Assembly (NCBI GenBank): GCA_039185015.1
Contig: JBCDAU010000051.1
Coordinates: forward strand, 1-38,358
Length of the DNA: 38,358 bases
Source of the DNA: JBCBSZ01 sp039185015
Lineage (GTDB): Bacteria > Actinomycetota > Acidimicrobiia > Acidimicrobiales > Poriferisodalaceae
Direction of reading: 5' to 3'
The first letter of the stretch is position 1. Each line of letters opens with the position of its first letter. Both the position numbers and the translations under genes were made by a program. The notes beneath the pieces are model-generated. The model made no database searches. It was not told where the DNA came from and saw only the letters and a program-made list of their open reading frames with translations. Below are positions 1-8,121 of this stretch, piece after piece.

Positions 1-1422
1 AAGCGCACCCAGGAGTACGTCCGAACGCTCCAGACCTCGCTCACCGACGAGGGCTACGACGGCCCCGTGCTCGTCATGCAGGGCTACGGCGGCCTCCTCC
101 CCGCCACCCAGGCCGCGGACCGGGCGGTCGGGATGATCGAATGCGGCCCGGTCGCCGGGCTCATCGGCAGCCGCTTCCTCGGCGAGCTGCTCGACCAGCC
201 CGACGTGATCGCCGTCGACATGGGCGGCACGACCTCGAAGGTCGGCGTCCTCCAGGACGGCCGGCTCGACTTCGCCAGCGAGCCGATGGTCAACCGGTAC
301 CACTACCTGGCACCGAAGATCGAGGTCGTCTCCATCGGCGCCGGCGGCGGCAGCGTGATCAGCCTCGAGGAGGGCTCCCTCGCTCCCCGCATCGGGCCCC
401 GCAGCGCCGGCTCCCGTCCAGGGCCCGTCTGCTACGGCCTCGGAGGCACCGAGCCGACGCTCACCGACGTCATGGTGCTGCTCGGCTACATGGACCCCGA
501 CCAGTTCCTCGGCGGCAGCCTCCGCCTCGACGCCGACGCCTGCCGCACCGTGTTCGCCGAGCAGATCGCCGAACCGCTCGGCATGTCCGTCGAGGAGGCC
601 GCCGCCGGCATCTACCGGGTCGCCTGCTCGCAGATGTCGGACCTGATCCACGAGATCACCGTCGAGCGCGGCCTCGACCCACGGGACTTCGTCCTCCACG
701 CCTACGGGGGCACGTGCTCGATGCTCGCCGGCGTGTTCGCCGAGGAGCTGAACGTCGCCAAGGTCTTGATCCCGTACTCGGCGTCGGTGAACTGCGCCTT
801 CGGGCTGGCGGCCAGCGACATCGCCCACGAGCTCGGTGTGACCAGGCTCGTCGAGCTCCCCTCCCCCGCCGCCGACCTCAACGTCGTGTTCGACCCGCTC
901 ATGGTCAGCGGCGAGAAGGCGCTGCGGGAGGCCGGCTTCGGGCCCGACCGGTCGCAGCTCCAGCGAGCCGTCGGCATGCGGTACAGCCTCCAGGTACACG
1001 AGCTGATCGTTCCGGTCCCCGGCACCGACCCGCTCACCGACGACGCTCTCACGCAGCTGGTCGCCGACTTCGAGCGGGCCTACGAGCAGCGATACGGACC
1101 GGGTTCGGCCCACAAGGACGCCGGCATCGAGATCACCCAGTTCCGGGTGACCGCCACCGGCCAGCTCGACCGTCCGGCGATGCGCCCCGAGGCAGCCGCC
1201 GGCACGGAAGCGGCTGACGCCCTCCTCGGCGGCCGACCGATCTTCTCCGAGGCCGACGACCGCATGGTCGATGCCGACATCTACGCCTTCGACCGCCTCG
1301 GCCCCGGCACCACCATCGCCGGACCGGCCGTCATCCACACACCGGTCACCACCGTGGTCCTGCAGTCGGGCCACACGGCGACCATGGACGCCCACCGCAA
1401 CCTCGAGGTGACCTTCGCATGA
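1..1422 (+). CDS. hyuA: Hydantoinase/oxoprolinase family HyuA-type subunit (5'-truncated by window edge)
   Basis: The frame is already open at base 1, so the real start lies outside the window; the visible part is 473 codons plus the stop. It matches the C-terminal part of the HyuA/acetone-carboxylase-beta family, the ASKHA-fold ATP-binding subunit of ATP-dependent hydantoinases, 5-oxoprolinases and acetone/acetophenone carboxylases. Visible family motifs are MQGYGG near the left edge, the phosphate-binding-like DMGGTTSKV, the glycine run IGAGGGS, and RPGPVCYGLGG. The stop overlaps the next start (ATGA, 1419-1422), so the subunits are probably made in equal amounts. The family is certain; the substrate is not, because HyuA proteins act on hydantoins, oxoproline or ketones depending on the partner. 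Confidence 0.93.
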   Translation, partial: KRTQEYVRTLQTSLTDEGYDGPVLVMQGYGGLLPATQAADRAVGMIECGPVAGLIGSRFLGELLDQPDVIAVDMGGTTSKVGVLQDGRLDFASEPMVNRYHYLAPKIEVVSIGAGGGSVISLEEGSLAPRIGPRSAGSRPGPVCYGLGGTEPTLTDVMVLLGYMDPDQFLGGSLRLDADACRTVFAEQIAEPLGMSVEEAAAGIYRVACSQMSDLIHEITVERGLDPRDFVLHAYGGTCSMLAGVFAEELNVAKVLIPYSASVNCAFGLAASDIAHELGVTRLVELPSPAADLNVVFDPLMVSGEKALREAGFGPDRSQLQRAVGMRYSLQVHELIVPVPGTDPLTDDALTQLVADFERAYEQRYGPGSAHKDAGIEITQFRVTATGQLDRPAMRPEAAAGTEAADALLGGRPIFSEADDRMVDADIYAFDRLGPGTTIAGPAVIHTPVTTVVLQSGHTATMDAHRNLEVTFA

Positions 1423-3500
1423 CCCTCACCCCCGATCATCCCGCCCCGCTCGCCGAGCACCGCATGAACCCGATCACGTTCTCGATCATCCGGCACCGGC
1501 TCTTCCGCATCGTCGACGAAGCGGTCATCACCCTCAAGAACGTCTCCGGCAGCGCCATCACCAACGAGGGCCACGACCTCATGGTCTCGCTGTACCGGGC
1601 CGACGGCTCGCTGCTCATGGGCGGCGTCGGCTTCCTCCACCACCTCACGAGCGCGGCCGAGGCCTGCAAGGCGATCATCCGCCGCTTCGAGGGGTCGATC
1701 CAGCCCGGCGACATCTATCTCCTCAACGACCCGTACACCGCGGCGCTGCACACCTCCGACGTGTACCTCGTCGCCCCGATCCACCACGAGGGCGAGCTGG
1801 TCGCCTGGAGCGCCTGCTTCGTCCACGTCTACGACATCGGCGCCAAGAACCCGGGCGGGTTCTGCCCCGACGCCGACAGCATCTACATCGAAGGGTTCAG
1901 CTCCCCCGGCATCCGTCTCGTGACCGCCGGCGAGCTCAACCAGGACGTCTTCGACACGCTCATGAACATGGTGCGGTCACCTGAGATGGTGTCGCTCGAC
2001 CTGTCGTCGATGATCGCCTGCAACAACGTCGCTCGGGAGCGCTTCCTGGCCCTCACCGACAAGTACGGGCGCGAGACCGTCGACGAGGCGTGCTCGTACC
2101 TCATCGACCTGTCCGAGCAGCGTCTGCGGGAGCGCCTCCGAGAGCTCCCCGACGGGCATTGGCAGTCGCGGCAGTACCTCAACGTCGCCGACGAGGTCTC
2201 CACCGCCGTCCTCACCATGACCAAAGAGGACGACTCGCTCCACTTCGACTTCACCGGGTCGAGCCCGCAGAGCCCCCACTCGATCAACTGCACGAGGTGG
2301 GCGTCGCTCGGTGGCCTCTTCGCTCCCCTGTTCCCGCTCCTCTGCTACGACATCACCTGGAACGAGGGCGTGATCCGCCCGATCAGGATGACCGCCCCGC
2401 CGGGCACGATCGTCAACTGCGAGCGGCCCGCCCCCGTGTCGGTGGCCACGGTCGGAGCGATCCAGTCGGTCAACAACGCCGCCTGTTCGACCATCGGCAA
2501 GATGCTCGCCGCGAGCCCGACGTACGAGCACGAGGCGACGGCGGTCTGGCACGCCAACCACTTCGCGATCTTCAAGTTCGGGCGCAACCAGCACGACCGC
2601 GAGTCGATCGGCATCCTCACCGAGACCTTCGCCGGAGCCGGCGGCGCGCGCACCTTTGCCGACGGTGTGGACGTCGGCGGTGAGATCCCCAACCCGATCG
2701 CCCGCATGGCGAACGTCGAGACGATCGAGAACCTCTTCCCGATCCTCTACGAGTACCGGCGCCTGCAGACCGATAGCGGCGGGCCGGGCTTCCATCGGGG
2801 CGGCGCAGGGATGGAGATGGCCATCACCCCGCACGACGCGCCCGACGGCGGCATCGACTACGTCATCTCCGGCAAGGGCTCCCGCTTCCCGATGAGCGAG
2901 GGCCTCGCCGGCGGCTACCCGGGCGCTCCCAACTCGTACCGCTGGCATCACGCTGAAGACGGCTCGGCGGAGAACGTCGAGTGGGGCGTGTACCCGCTGC
3001 GGGGCTCCGACTCGCTCGAGGTGCGCTGGAACGGCGGCGGCGGTGTCGGTGATCCGATCCTCCGCGATCCCGAGCTGCTCCGTGAGGACGTGGCGTATGG
3101 ACTCGTCTCGACCGACGCGGCTGCGGCGGTCTACGGCGTCGTCTTCGCCGACGACGGCAGCGTCGACGAGGCGGCCACGACGAGCCGGCGCGCGGCGATG
3201 CGAGCGGAGCGGCAACCCGCGAACGGCGTCGTGCCCGCCGACAAGCCGGTGAACCTCCGCTATGACGGCGGCGCCTGCTGCGGCGCGTGCGGCCATGTGC
3301 TCACCGCCGACCCGAGGACGCCGTGGAAGGCCGGGCTCGTCCCCCTCGAACGCCGGATGAGCGACGTCTCTTGTGCGTACACCACATCGGACGAGGTCGT
3401 CCTCCGCGAGTGGGCCTGCCCGCACTGCGGTGTGCTGCTCGACACCGAGACCACGAGGGCATCCGATCCCCCGCTGCTCGACATCGTGACTCCGAGCTGA
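1419..3500 (+). CDS. hyuB: HyuB-type subunit with C-terminal acetone-carboxylase-gamma-like zinc domain
   Basis: 693 aa. Roughly residues 1-550 are the hydantoinase B/oxoprolinase domain (NPITFSIIRHRLF near the start, GDIYLLNDPY, a CNNVARERF segment, and SGGPGFHRGGAGME), which forms the catalytic complex with HyuA. HyuB proteins usually end there. This one continues with about 90 residues holding two cysteine pairs, CGACGHVL and CPHCGVLLDTE, and ends in LLDIV. That arrangement resembles the small gamma subunit of acetone carboxylase (AcxC family), which binds zinc. So this may be an AcxB-AcxC-like fusion rather than a plain hydantoinase. The gene overlaps hyuA by 4 bases, and its stop overlaps the following ATG (TGATG). 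Family assignment is firm; the gamma-like tail is a motif-level inference. Confidence 0.92.
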   Translation: MTLTPDHPAPLAEHRMNPITFSIIRHRLFRIVDEAVITLKNVSGSAITNEGHDLMVSLYRADGSLLMGGVGFLHHLTSAAEACKAIIRRFEGSIQPGDIYLLNDPYTAALHTSDVYLVAPIHHEGELVAWSACFVHVYDIGAKNPGGFCPDADSIYIEGFSSPGIRLVTAGELNQDVFDTLMNMVRSPEMVSLDLSSMIACNNVARERFLALTDKYGRETVDEACSYLIDLSEQRLRERLRELPDGHWQSRQYLNVADEVSTAVLTMTKEDDSLHFDFTGSSPQSPHSINCTRWASLGGLFAPLFPLLCYDITWNEGVIRPIRMTAPPGTIVNCERPAPVSVATVGAIQSVNNAACSTIGKMLAASPTYEHEATAVWHANHFAIFKFGRNQHDRESIGILTETFAGAGGARTFADGVDVGGEIPNPIARMANVETIENLFPILYEYRRLQTDSGGPGFHRGGAGMEMAITPHDAPDGGIDYVISGKGSRFPMSEGLAGGYPGAPNSYRWHHAEDGSAENVEWGVYPLRGSDSLEVRWNGGGGVGDPILRDPELLREDVAYGLVSTDAAAAVYGVVFADDGSVDEAATTSRRAAMRAERQPANGVVPADKPVNLRYDGGACCGACGHVLTADPRTPWKAGLVPLERRMSDVSCAYTTSDEVVLREWACPHCGVLLDTETTRASDPPLLDIVTPS

Positions 3501-4186
3501 TGCACGACGTCACCATCAGCGCGGAGATCGTCGAGCGCATCGAGAAGCGCCGCGGCCACCTCCACCTCTACGACGAGATCGAGCCTCGCAGCACGGCGCT
3601 GGTCGTGGTCGACATGCAGAACGCCTTCTGCGAGGAGGACGCCCCGGCCGAGGTCCCCGCCTCCCGCGGCATCGTGGACAACATCAACCGCCTCGCGGCC
3701 GATCTGCGCGCCGCCGGTGGGCAGGTGATCTGGATCGTCAGCGCGTTCGCCGTGCGCGACGGGCGCAGCGACTGGACGAACTTCTTCGACAACATCGTCA
3801 GCGCCGAGGTCCGCGAACGGACGATGACCAACATGGCGCCCGGAGCCCACGGCACGCTGCTCTATCCCCCGCTCGACGTGCTCGACGACGACACGCTCGT
3901 CGAGAAGAACCGCTACAGCTGCTTCGCCTCCGGTGCCTCCCAGCTGGAACGCGTCCTGCGAGGCCGGTCGCTCGACACGGTCCTCATCGCCGGCACGAAG
4001 ACCAACATCTGCTGCGAGGCGACCGCCCGCAGCGCGTGGGACCTCGACTTCGACGTCGTGATGGTCTCGGACTGCTGCGCCGCCCTCTCGGACCGGGAGC
4101 ACCAGTCCGCGCTGGAGAACACGATCCAGCAGTTCGGTGACGTCCTCACCGGCTCCGAGGTCGTGGCCCGCTTCCGACAGCCCTGA
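3500..4186 (+). CDS. Isochorismatase-fold cysteine hydrolase, coupled to hyuAB
   Basis: 228 aa. An in-frame upstream extension is open, but the start chosen is the ATG at 3500, which shares its A with the hyuB stop (TGATG) and gives the usual family length. The catalytic triad is present: Asp38 (VVVDMQNAF), Lys136 (LVEKNRYSCF) and Cys171 (GTKTNICCEATAR). Relatives hydrolyse C-N bonds of carbamoyl compounds or nicotinamide, including N-carbamoylsarcosine. Placement after an ATP-dependent hydantoinase-type pair suggests it hydrolyses the ring-opened N-carbamoyl product, as in the N-methylhydantoin to N-carbamoylsarcosine to sarcosine route. That role is inferred from context. It has no signal peptide, so it is cytoplasmic. 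It ends 18 bases before the convergent toxin gene. Confidence 0.9.
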   Translation: MHDVTISAEIVERIEKRRGHLHLYDEIEPRSTALVVVDMQNAFCEEDAPAEVPASRGIVDNINRLAADLRAAGGQVIWIVSAFAVRDGRSDWTNFFDNIVSAEVRERTMTNMAPGAHGTLLYPPLDVLDDDTLVEKNRYSCFASGASQLERVLRGRSLDTVLIAGTKTNICCEATARSAWDLDFDVVMVSDCCAALSDREHQSALENTIQQFGDVLTGSEVVARFRQP

Positions 4187-4204
4187 GCCGGCTCCCTGGT
4201 CGCT

Positions 4205-4603
4205 TCACCACAGGCAGATCTCGGACGAGAACCGTCGCAATCGGCCGTCGCCGGTCACGAGCCGGACGCCGCGCTCGGACGCCGTCGCGAAGATGAGCCG
4301 ATCGGCCGGGTCGCGGGGAAACTCAGGCGAGCGCTCGAGCCCGGCGGCCCGGACCGCGATCGGCCACGTGAGCGGTGCCGTCGTCACGCGGTCGGCCATC
4401 GAGGCCAGCGCCGCCGGAGCGGTGGTCTCGACCAGCTCGATCCGACCGCGCTCGAGGAGCAACGCCAACTCGTACCAGGTGATGGCTGCGACGAGGAGCT
4501 CGTCTGCGCTCTCGATCGCCGAGAGCGCGGAGGCCGACAAGCGATCGACGCTCCCCGACCAGAGCCAGTACAGGACGTGCGTGTCGAGCAGCAGCGACCT
4601 CAC
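4205..4603 (-). CDS. vapC: PIN-domain (VapC-type) toxin
   Basis: 132 aa, the normal size for VapC ribonucleases. The acidic metal-binding residues of PIN domains are all visible: Asp7 (LLLDTHVLYW), Glu45 (TWYELALL), Asp98 and Asp101 (FPRDPADRLI) and Asp119 (LVTGDGRL). The DTHVLYW start and the DPADRLIFATA block are typical of the PIN subgroup that pairs with Phd/YefM-like antitoxins. It follows its antitoxin with a 4-base overlap (4600-4603), the usual coupled arrangement. Expected role: RNA cleavage when the labile antitoxin is degraded. All key residues are intact, so the toxin is probably active. Confidence 0.92.
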   Translation of the reverse strand: MRSLLLDTHVLYWLWSGSVDRLSASALSAIESADELLVAAITWYELALLLERGRIELVETTAPAALASMADRVTTAPLTWPIAVRAAGLERSPEFPRDPADRLIFATASERGVRLVTGDGRLRRFSSEICLW

Positions 4604-4824
4604 ATCTCCTCGATCACCGGTTCCAGGAGCTCGTCGTCGCTTGCCACCTGCCGGCTCTTCCCGGATCCCGCCCCGATCAGGCTCGCTGCAGACCGCTCCA
4701 TCGGCACCAGGCGCGCGATGGGCACGCCGTTGCGCTCGACGACGAGCTCCTCACCGGCTGCGACCCGGTCGAGGACGTCGCCGGTCGACCGGTGCATCTC
4801 GGTACTGCTCACAGAGTTGCGCAT
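4600..4824 (-). CDS. Phd/YefM-type antitoxin
   Basis: 74 aa from the ATG at 4824; an in-frame GTG at 4828-4830 would add two residues. The N-terminal half fits the Phd/YefM DNA-binding fold: conserved TGDVLDRVAAGEELVVERNG followed by PIARLVP. The C-terminal tail is short and acidic (ELLEPVIEEM), as expected of the toxin-neutralising segment. A TATTCT -10 element sits 7 bases before the ATG, so the ATG is preferred and the transcript is probably leaderless. Such antitoxins repress their own operon, and the direct repeat over this promoter is a plausible operator. Confidence 0.9.
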   Translation of the reverse strand: MRNSVSSTEMHRSTGDVLDRVAAGEELVVERNGVPIARLVPMERSAASLIGAGSGKSRQVASDDELLEPVIEEM

Positions 4825-4841
4825 ACACACCAGAATACACA
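4823..4841 (-). promoter_or_regulatory. Leaderless promoter and putative operator of the toxin-antitoxin operon
   Basis: On the minus strand TATTCT (4837-4832) lies 7 bases before the antitoxin ATG (4824). On the plus strand ATACACA occurs twice, at 4823-4829 and 4835-4841, spaced 12 bases start to start. The repeats cover the -10 box and the start codon, which suits autorepression. The whole region lies in the 24-base gap after the preceding lipoprotein gene. Confidence 0.5.
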
Positions 4842-4848
4842 GTGACTC

Positions 4849-6000
4849 TCAACCACCGAGGTTGGCGAGGTACACGTCCCACGCCGGACGGGTCGTCGCG
4901 TCCGGGCGGATGAGGCCGCTCGTGCCGACCCACTGCCCGAGCCGGTCGAACAGCCAGCCGAGCTCTGGCTCGGCCGCGAAGGCCTCGCCGTAGTCCAGCT
5001 CCACCAGCTCGTCGGACCAGTTGCCGAACTCGAACACGAACGCGGCGACGACCTGGTCGTCGGCCCGAATCGCGTCGAAGGCCGCCTCGAACCACGCGGC
5101 CTGGTACTCCTCGCTCGATCCCAGCTCCTCCGAGGCCGGGCAGCCGAACTCCTGGAACACGACCGGCTTGTCGCCGGCGAGCACCATCGACTCCTCGAGG
5201 TACGAGGCGGTGTCCTCGGCGTCGATGACCAGGAGGTCGGGATGGAGGCAGTAGTGGTTGAGGCTGAAGACGTCGACCGCCGCAGCCAACTCCCGGGTGG
5301 CGGGGTCCTGCTTCACCGCATCCCCACCGGCGAACACGAAGGTGACGGGGATGTCCGGCAGCAGCGTGTCGGCCCGCTCCTCCACGCCGGCGACGAACTC
5401 GGTGAACTCGCCGATGTCGAGGTCGTCCTCGAGCGGCGGCTCGTTGGCCACGGCCAGCAACCAGACGTCGTGCTCCTCCAGGATCGGTGCCGCCGCCTCC
5501 AGCATCCCGGCGTACGCCTCGGCGGCCCGCTCGGGCTCGAAGCCGCCGAGCCACTCGGGGAACGGCGTTCCCGACACGTCGACGGCCACGATCGTCACCA
5601 TCGGCAGGGCGCCACGGTCGGTGATGTTCCGGAGCTGCTCCTCCAGCTCGGTGAAGGCGTAGTCGCCCTCCACCGGCTCGACCTCGATCCAGTCGATCAT
5701 CACGCGGCCGATCGTGGCCTCGGCGTTGGCCTCCTCCCACAGCGCCAGTGTCTGGTCCTCCGTGCCGGGGGCCGGCGGCGCGAACCACGAGATCCCGACG
5801 TGGGTTCCCGGCGGCAGGATCTCGTCGAGCTCCTCGTCGACCGGCGTCGCCGACGTCGGGGTCCCCTCGGTCGTCGGCGGGTCGTCGCCCCCGCAGGACG
5901 CGGCGACGAGCGCGATGAGGGCGAGCAGCAGGATCTGCAGGTGTGACGCCCTCCTGCTGTCCGGTACGGAGGTGCTGGTCGTCGGAGTCGTCTCGGTCAT
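4849..6000 (-). CDS. Lipoprotein with glycoside-hydrolase-like TIM barrel
   Basis: 383 aa. The N-terminus is a lipoprotein signal: arginines at 16-17, a hydrophobic stretch 21-34, and lipobox VAASC with Cys36. A Thr/Pro/Asp-rich linker follows, to about residue 60. The rest looks like a clan GH-A (beta/alpha)8 hydrolase: ANEPP at 185-189 supplies a candidate acid/base Glu187, and VFQEFGCP supplies a candidate nucleophile Glu284. HVGISWFAPP near residue 67 and DWIEVEP near 103 resemble early barrel strands of such enzymes. It is probably anchored on the outer face of the membrane and acts on a glycan. The exact GH family and substrate cannot be named. An alternative is a catalytically inactive glycan-binding barrel. 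Confidence 0.75.
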   Translation of the reverse strand: MTETTPTTSTSVPDSRRASHLQILLLALIALVAASCGGDDPPTTEGTPTSATPVDEELDEILPPGTHVGISWFAPPAPGTEDQTLALWEEANAEATIGRVMIDWIEVEPVEGDYAFTELEEQLRNITDRGALPMVTIVAVDVSGTPFPEWLGGFEPERAAEAYAGMLEAAAPILEEHDVWLLAVANEPPLEDDLDIGEFTEFVAGVEERADTLLPDIPVTFVFAGGDAVKQDPATRELAAAVDVFSLNHYCLHPDLLVIDAEDTASYLEESMVLAGDKPVVFQEFGCPASEELGSSEEYQAAWFEAAFDAIRADDQVVAAFVFEFGNWSDELVELDYGEAFAAEPELGWLFDRLGQWVGTSGLIRPDATTRPAWDVYLANLGG

Positions 6001-6059
6001 GAGCCCATCGTGCGGGGCCTCGGCCCCCCGGTCGTCAGGTGCTCAGCGGACCTCCGCCG

Positions 6060-6075
6060 TCCGCCGATCGGCGGA
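6060..6075. repeat. 16-bp perfect palindrome in divergent promoter region
   Basis: TCCGCCGATCGGCGGA is a perfect inverted repeat between the lipoprotein gene (-) and the PH-domain gene (+). Its 14-bp core CCGCCGATCGGCGG recurs in the spacer after the YidB-like gene (23319-23336). A related GCCGATCGGTGGACGG follows at about 6112. It may be an operator or a dispersed intergenic element. Confidence 0.5.
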
Positions 6076-6138
6076 TCGGGCATGCGCCGAACGGCCGCCG
6101 TCCACGAGGGTGCCGATCGGTGGACGGGGCTTCGTTGG

Positions 6139-6153
6139 TAGACACGAAGCGTG
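6139..6153 (+). promoter_or_regulatory. Possible leaderless promoter of the PH-domain gene pair
   Basis: TAGACA (6139-6144) is followed by 6 bases and the GTG at 6151. The last base departs from TANNNT, so this is weaker than similar elements elsewhere in the window. No Shine-Dalgarno sequence is visible before this GTG. Confidence 0.35.
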
Positions 6154-6684
6154 TCCGCGCCGTTCTCCAACGAGCCGATCCCGGTCGATCATCTCCCCCG
6201 CCTCCAGGAGGACGCCTTCGAGCCCGTGGACCGGCGGTACCTGCGGGCCTGGCTGGTCATCCTCGCGATCGGCGCGGTCGTCGTGGTCGCAGCCGGGGGG
6301 ATCGTCGCTGCCCTGGTCGACGAGCCGCTCATCCCGATCGGGATCGCCGGTGTCGTCCTCGTCGGGCTCGCAGTGACCGCCTCCCTGTGGACCGCAGAGG
6401 TCCGCCGCCTGGGCTACCTGATCCGAGAGCACGACCTGTCCCTGCGCAGCGGCGTGATCCGACACAGCGTCGAGACCCTCCCCTTCGCCCGGGTCCAGCA
6501 CGTGACCATCACCCGTGGGCCCATCGAGCGCTTCCTCGGTTTGTCCACGCTCCAGGTCAGCACCGCCGGTCCCGACATCTCCGTGCCCGGCCTCGCCGAG
6601 ACCGAGGCCACCAGGCTGCGAGCACTGGTCACCGAACGGGCCGGACAGCTCGAGGCCGACCCATCGACCCTCGTCGAACCGTGA
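6151..6684 (+). CDS. Membrane protein with one bacterial PH (bPH2/DUF304) domain, YdbS-like
   Basis: 177 aa from GTG 6151. Two hydrophobic segments (about residues 33-53 and 60-80) precede a bPH2 domain (about 85-165). The domain shows the family pattern: YLIREHDLSLRSGVI, then LPFARVQHVTITRGPIER, then GLSTLQVSTAG. These are small membrane proteins of unknown biochemical role, commonly encoded in pairs with a longer multi-domain partner, as here. The stop overlaps the next gene's GTG (GTGA, 6681-6684), implying coupled translation and probably a complex. Confidence 0.88.
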   Translation: MSAPFSNEPIPVDHLPRLQEDAFEPVDRRYLRAWLVILAIGAVVVVAAGGIVAALVDEPLIPIGIAGVVLVGLAVTASLWTAEVRRLGYLIREHDLSLRSGVIRHSVETLPFARVQHVTITRGPIERFLGLSTLQVSTAGPDISVPGLAETEATRLRALVTERAGQLEADPSTLVEP

Positions 6685-8114
6685 TCGATCTCGGCATCGC
6701 GCGACGGCAGTCACCGATCGCCGTCGTCTTCCTCGCCATCCGCACCCTGCGCAACATCGGCCTGACGCAGCTGGTGATCATCGTCGTGTTCGTCGTGAGT
6801 GGACCCTTCGACGGGCCACTCATGGTCATCCCGGCCGTGCTCGTGCTGCTGCTCGGGATCGTCTCCGTGGTCGGCTGGTGGCGCTACACCTTCGAGCTCG
6901 CCGACGGTGAGCTGATCGTCCGCAAGGGCGTGTTCCGCCTCGAACGCCTCACCGTGCCCGTCGACCGGGTGCAGAGCGTCGCGGTCGAACAGGAGTTGCT
7001 CCATCGTGCGACCGGGCTCGTGAAGGTGCAGGTGGACACCGCCGGCTCAGCCGACGCCGAGTTCGTCATCGATGCCATCCCGCGACCGGTGGCCGAGGAG
7101 CTCGAGCGCGCCCTCACCACCGTGCCGAGGGCGACGCCGGCCGAGACCGACGCCGGGGAGGGCGAGGACGGCGGCGGCGTCGAGCGCGTCATCCTCCACC
7201 ACGACCCCAGCCGACTCCTCACCGCCGCCGCAACGGCCTCGCCGCTCGCCGGCCTCGTGGTGGTCGGCCCGCTCGTCGCGCTGCTGGGCCAGTTCGGCGA
7301 CGACCTCCCGTTCGACCCGTTCGATGTCGACGCCGATCGGGTCACGTGGGTGTGGGCCTCCGTCGCCGTGCTCGTCGCGTTGGCCTTCAGCGTCGTGTTG
7401 AACATCGCCCGCACGTTCCTCCAGGACTGGGACCTGAGGCTGCGGGCGGGCGCGACCAACCTCCGTCGTACGTCCGGCCTCCTGTCCCGCACGAGCGCGG
7501 CGACGAGCGTGCCCCGCGTGCAGGTGCTCACCACCAACCAGAACCCGCTGCAGCGGGCCGCCGGGCTCCGCGACGTCGAGCTGTCGACGGTCGGTGAGGG
7601 CGAGCTGTCGATGGTCGGCTGCGACGACGCGCAGGTCGACGACGTGCGCGAGCTCCTCGGTCTCGTCGACGAGCGGTCGCTGCCGCTCGACGGACGCGTC
7701 CACCCGGTTGCCGTGTGGCTGGCGACCCGCAACGGCGCCGCCGTCGCGGTCGTCGTCGGTCTGCTCGGTTTCCTCGTGCTCGATGTCTGGTTGGGGTTCG
7801 TCGCCGTGGCCGCCGTGCCGTGGATCTGGTGGACGCGACGACGCCACGTCCGGAACTTCCGCTGGGCACTCGCCGCGGACCTCGCGACGTCGGAGCGGGT
7901 GCTCAGCTCGTCCACGGCCCAGGCGCCGACGCGGAAGGCCAACTCGGTGAAGGTCTCCCAGACCTGGTTCGAGCGCCGCCGAGACCTCGCGTCGGTCCGC
8001 ATGGCGACCGCCTCCGGTTCGGTGCGGGTCGGCATGCTGCCGGTCGCGGAGGCGAGGGCGATCCGCGACGTGGTGCTCCACGCCGCCGAGACCGATCGGC
8101 GCCCGTGGATGTGA
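6681..8114 (+). CDS. Multi-domain bacterial PH-domain membrane protein, YdbT-like
   Basis: 477 aa. The start is the GTG at 6681, inside the GTGA overlap; the open frame continues upstream, but only over the previous gene. Three bPH2-like units are interleaved with paired membrane segments. Unit 1 (about 65-125) has YTFELADGELIVRKGVF and VDRVQSVAVEQ. Unit 2 (about 245-310) has WDLRLRAGATNLRRTSGL and VPRVQVLTTNQNPLQR. Unit 3 (about 405-465) is degenerate: DLATSERVLSSSTAQAPTRKAN keeps the spacing but not the sequence. Hydrophobic pairs lie near 15-62, 185-230 and 345-385. With the upstream gene it forms the YdbS/YdbT-type pair known from Bacillus and other actinobacteria. It ends 7 bases from the convergent asparaginase-like gene. 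Confidence 0.88.
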   Translation: MIDLGIARRQSPIAVVFLAIRTLRNIGLTQLVIIVVFVVSGPFDGPLMVIPAVLVLLLGIVSVVGWWRYTFELADGELIVRKGVFRLERLTVPVDRVQSVAVEQELLHRATGLVKVQVDTAGSADAEFVIDAIPRPVAEELERALTTVPRATPAETDAGEGEDGGGVERVILHHDPSRLLTAAATASPLAGLVVVGPLVALLGQFGDDLPFDPFDVDADRVTWVWASVAVLVALAFSVVLNIARTFLQDWDLRLRAGATNLRRTSGLLSRTSAATSVPRVQVLTTNQNPLQRAAGLRDVELSTVGEGELSMVGCDDAQVDDVRELLGLVDERSLPLDGRVHPVAVWLATRNGAAVAVVVGLLGFLVLDVWLGFVAVAAVPWIWWTRRRHVRNFRWALAADLATSERVLSSSTAQAPTRKANSVKVSQTWFERRRDLASVRMATASGSVRVGMLPVAEARAIRDVVLHAAETDRRPWM

Positions 8115-8121
8115 CCCTGGC

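Noticed and set aside
67..1422. HyuA gene starting at the ATG at base 67
   Set aside because: The frame is open back to base 1 and the coding pattern continues; the family is longer, so this Met is internal.
1977..3425. Long minus-strand frame opposite hyuB
   Set aside because: Arg/Val/Asp-rich product with no motif; hyuB on the other strand is certain.
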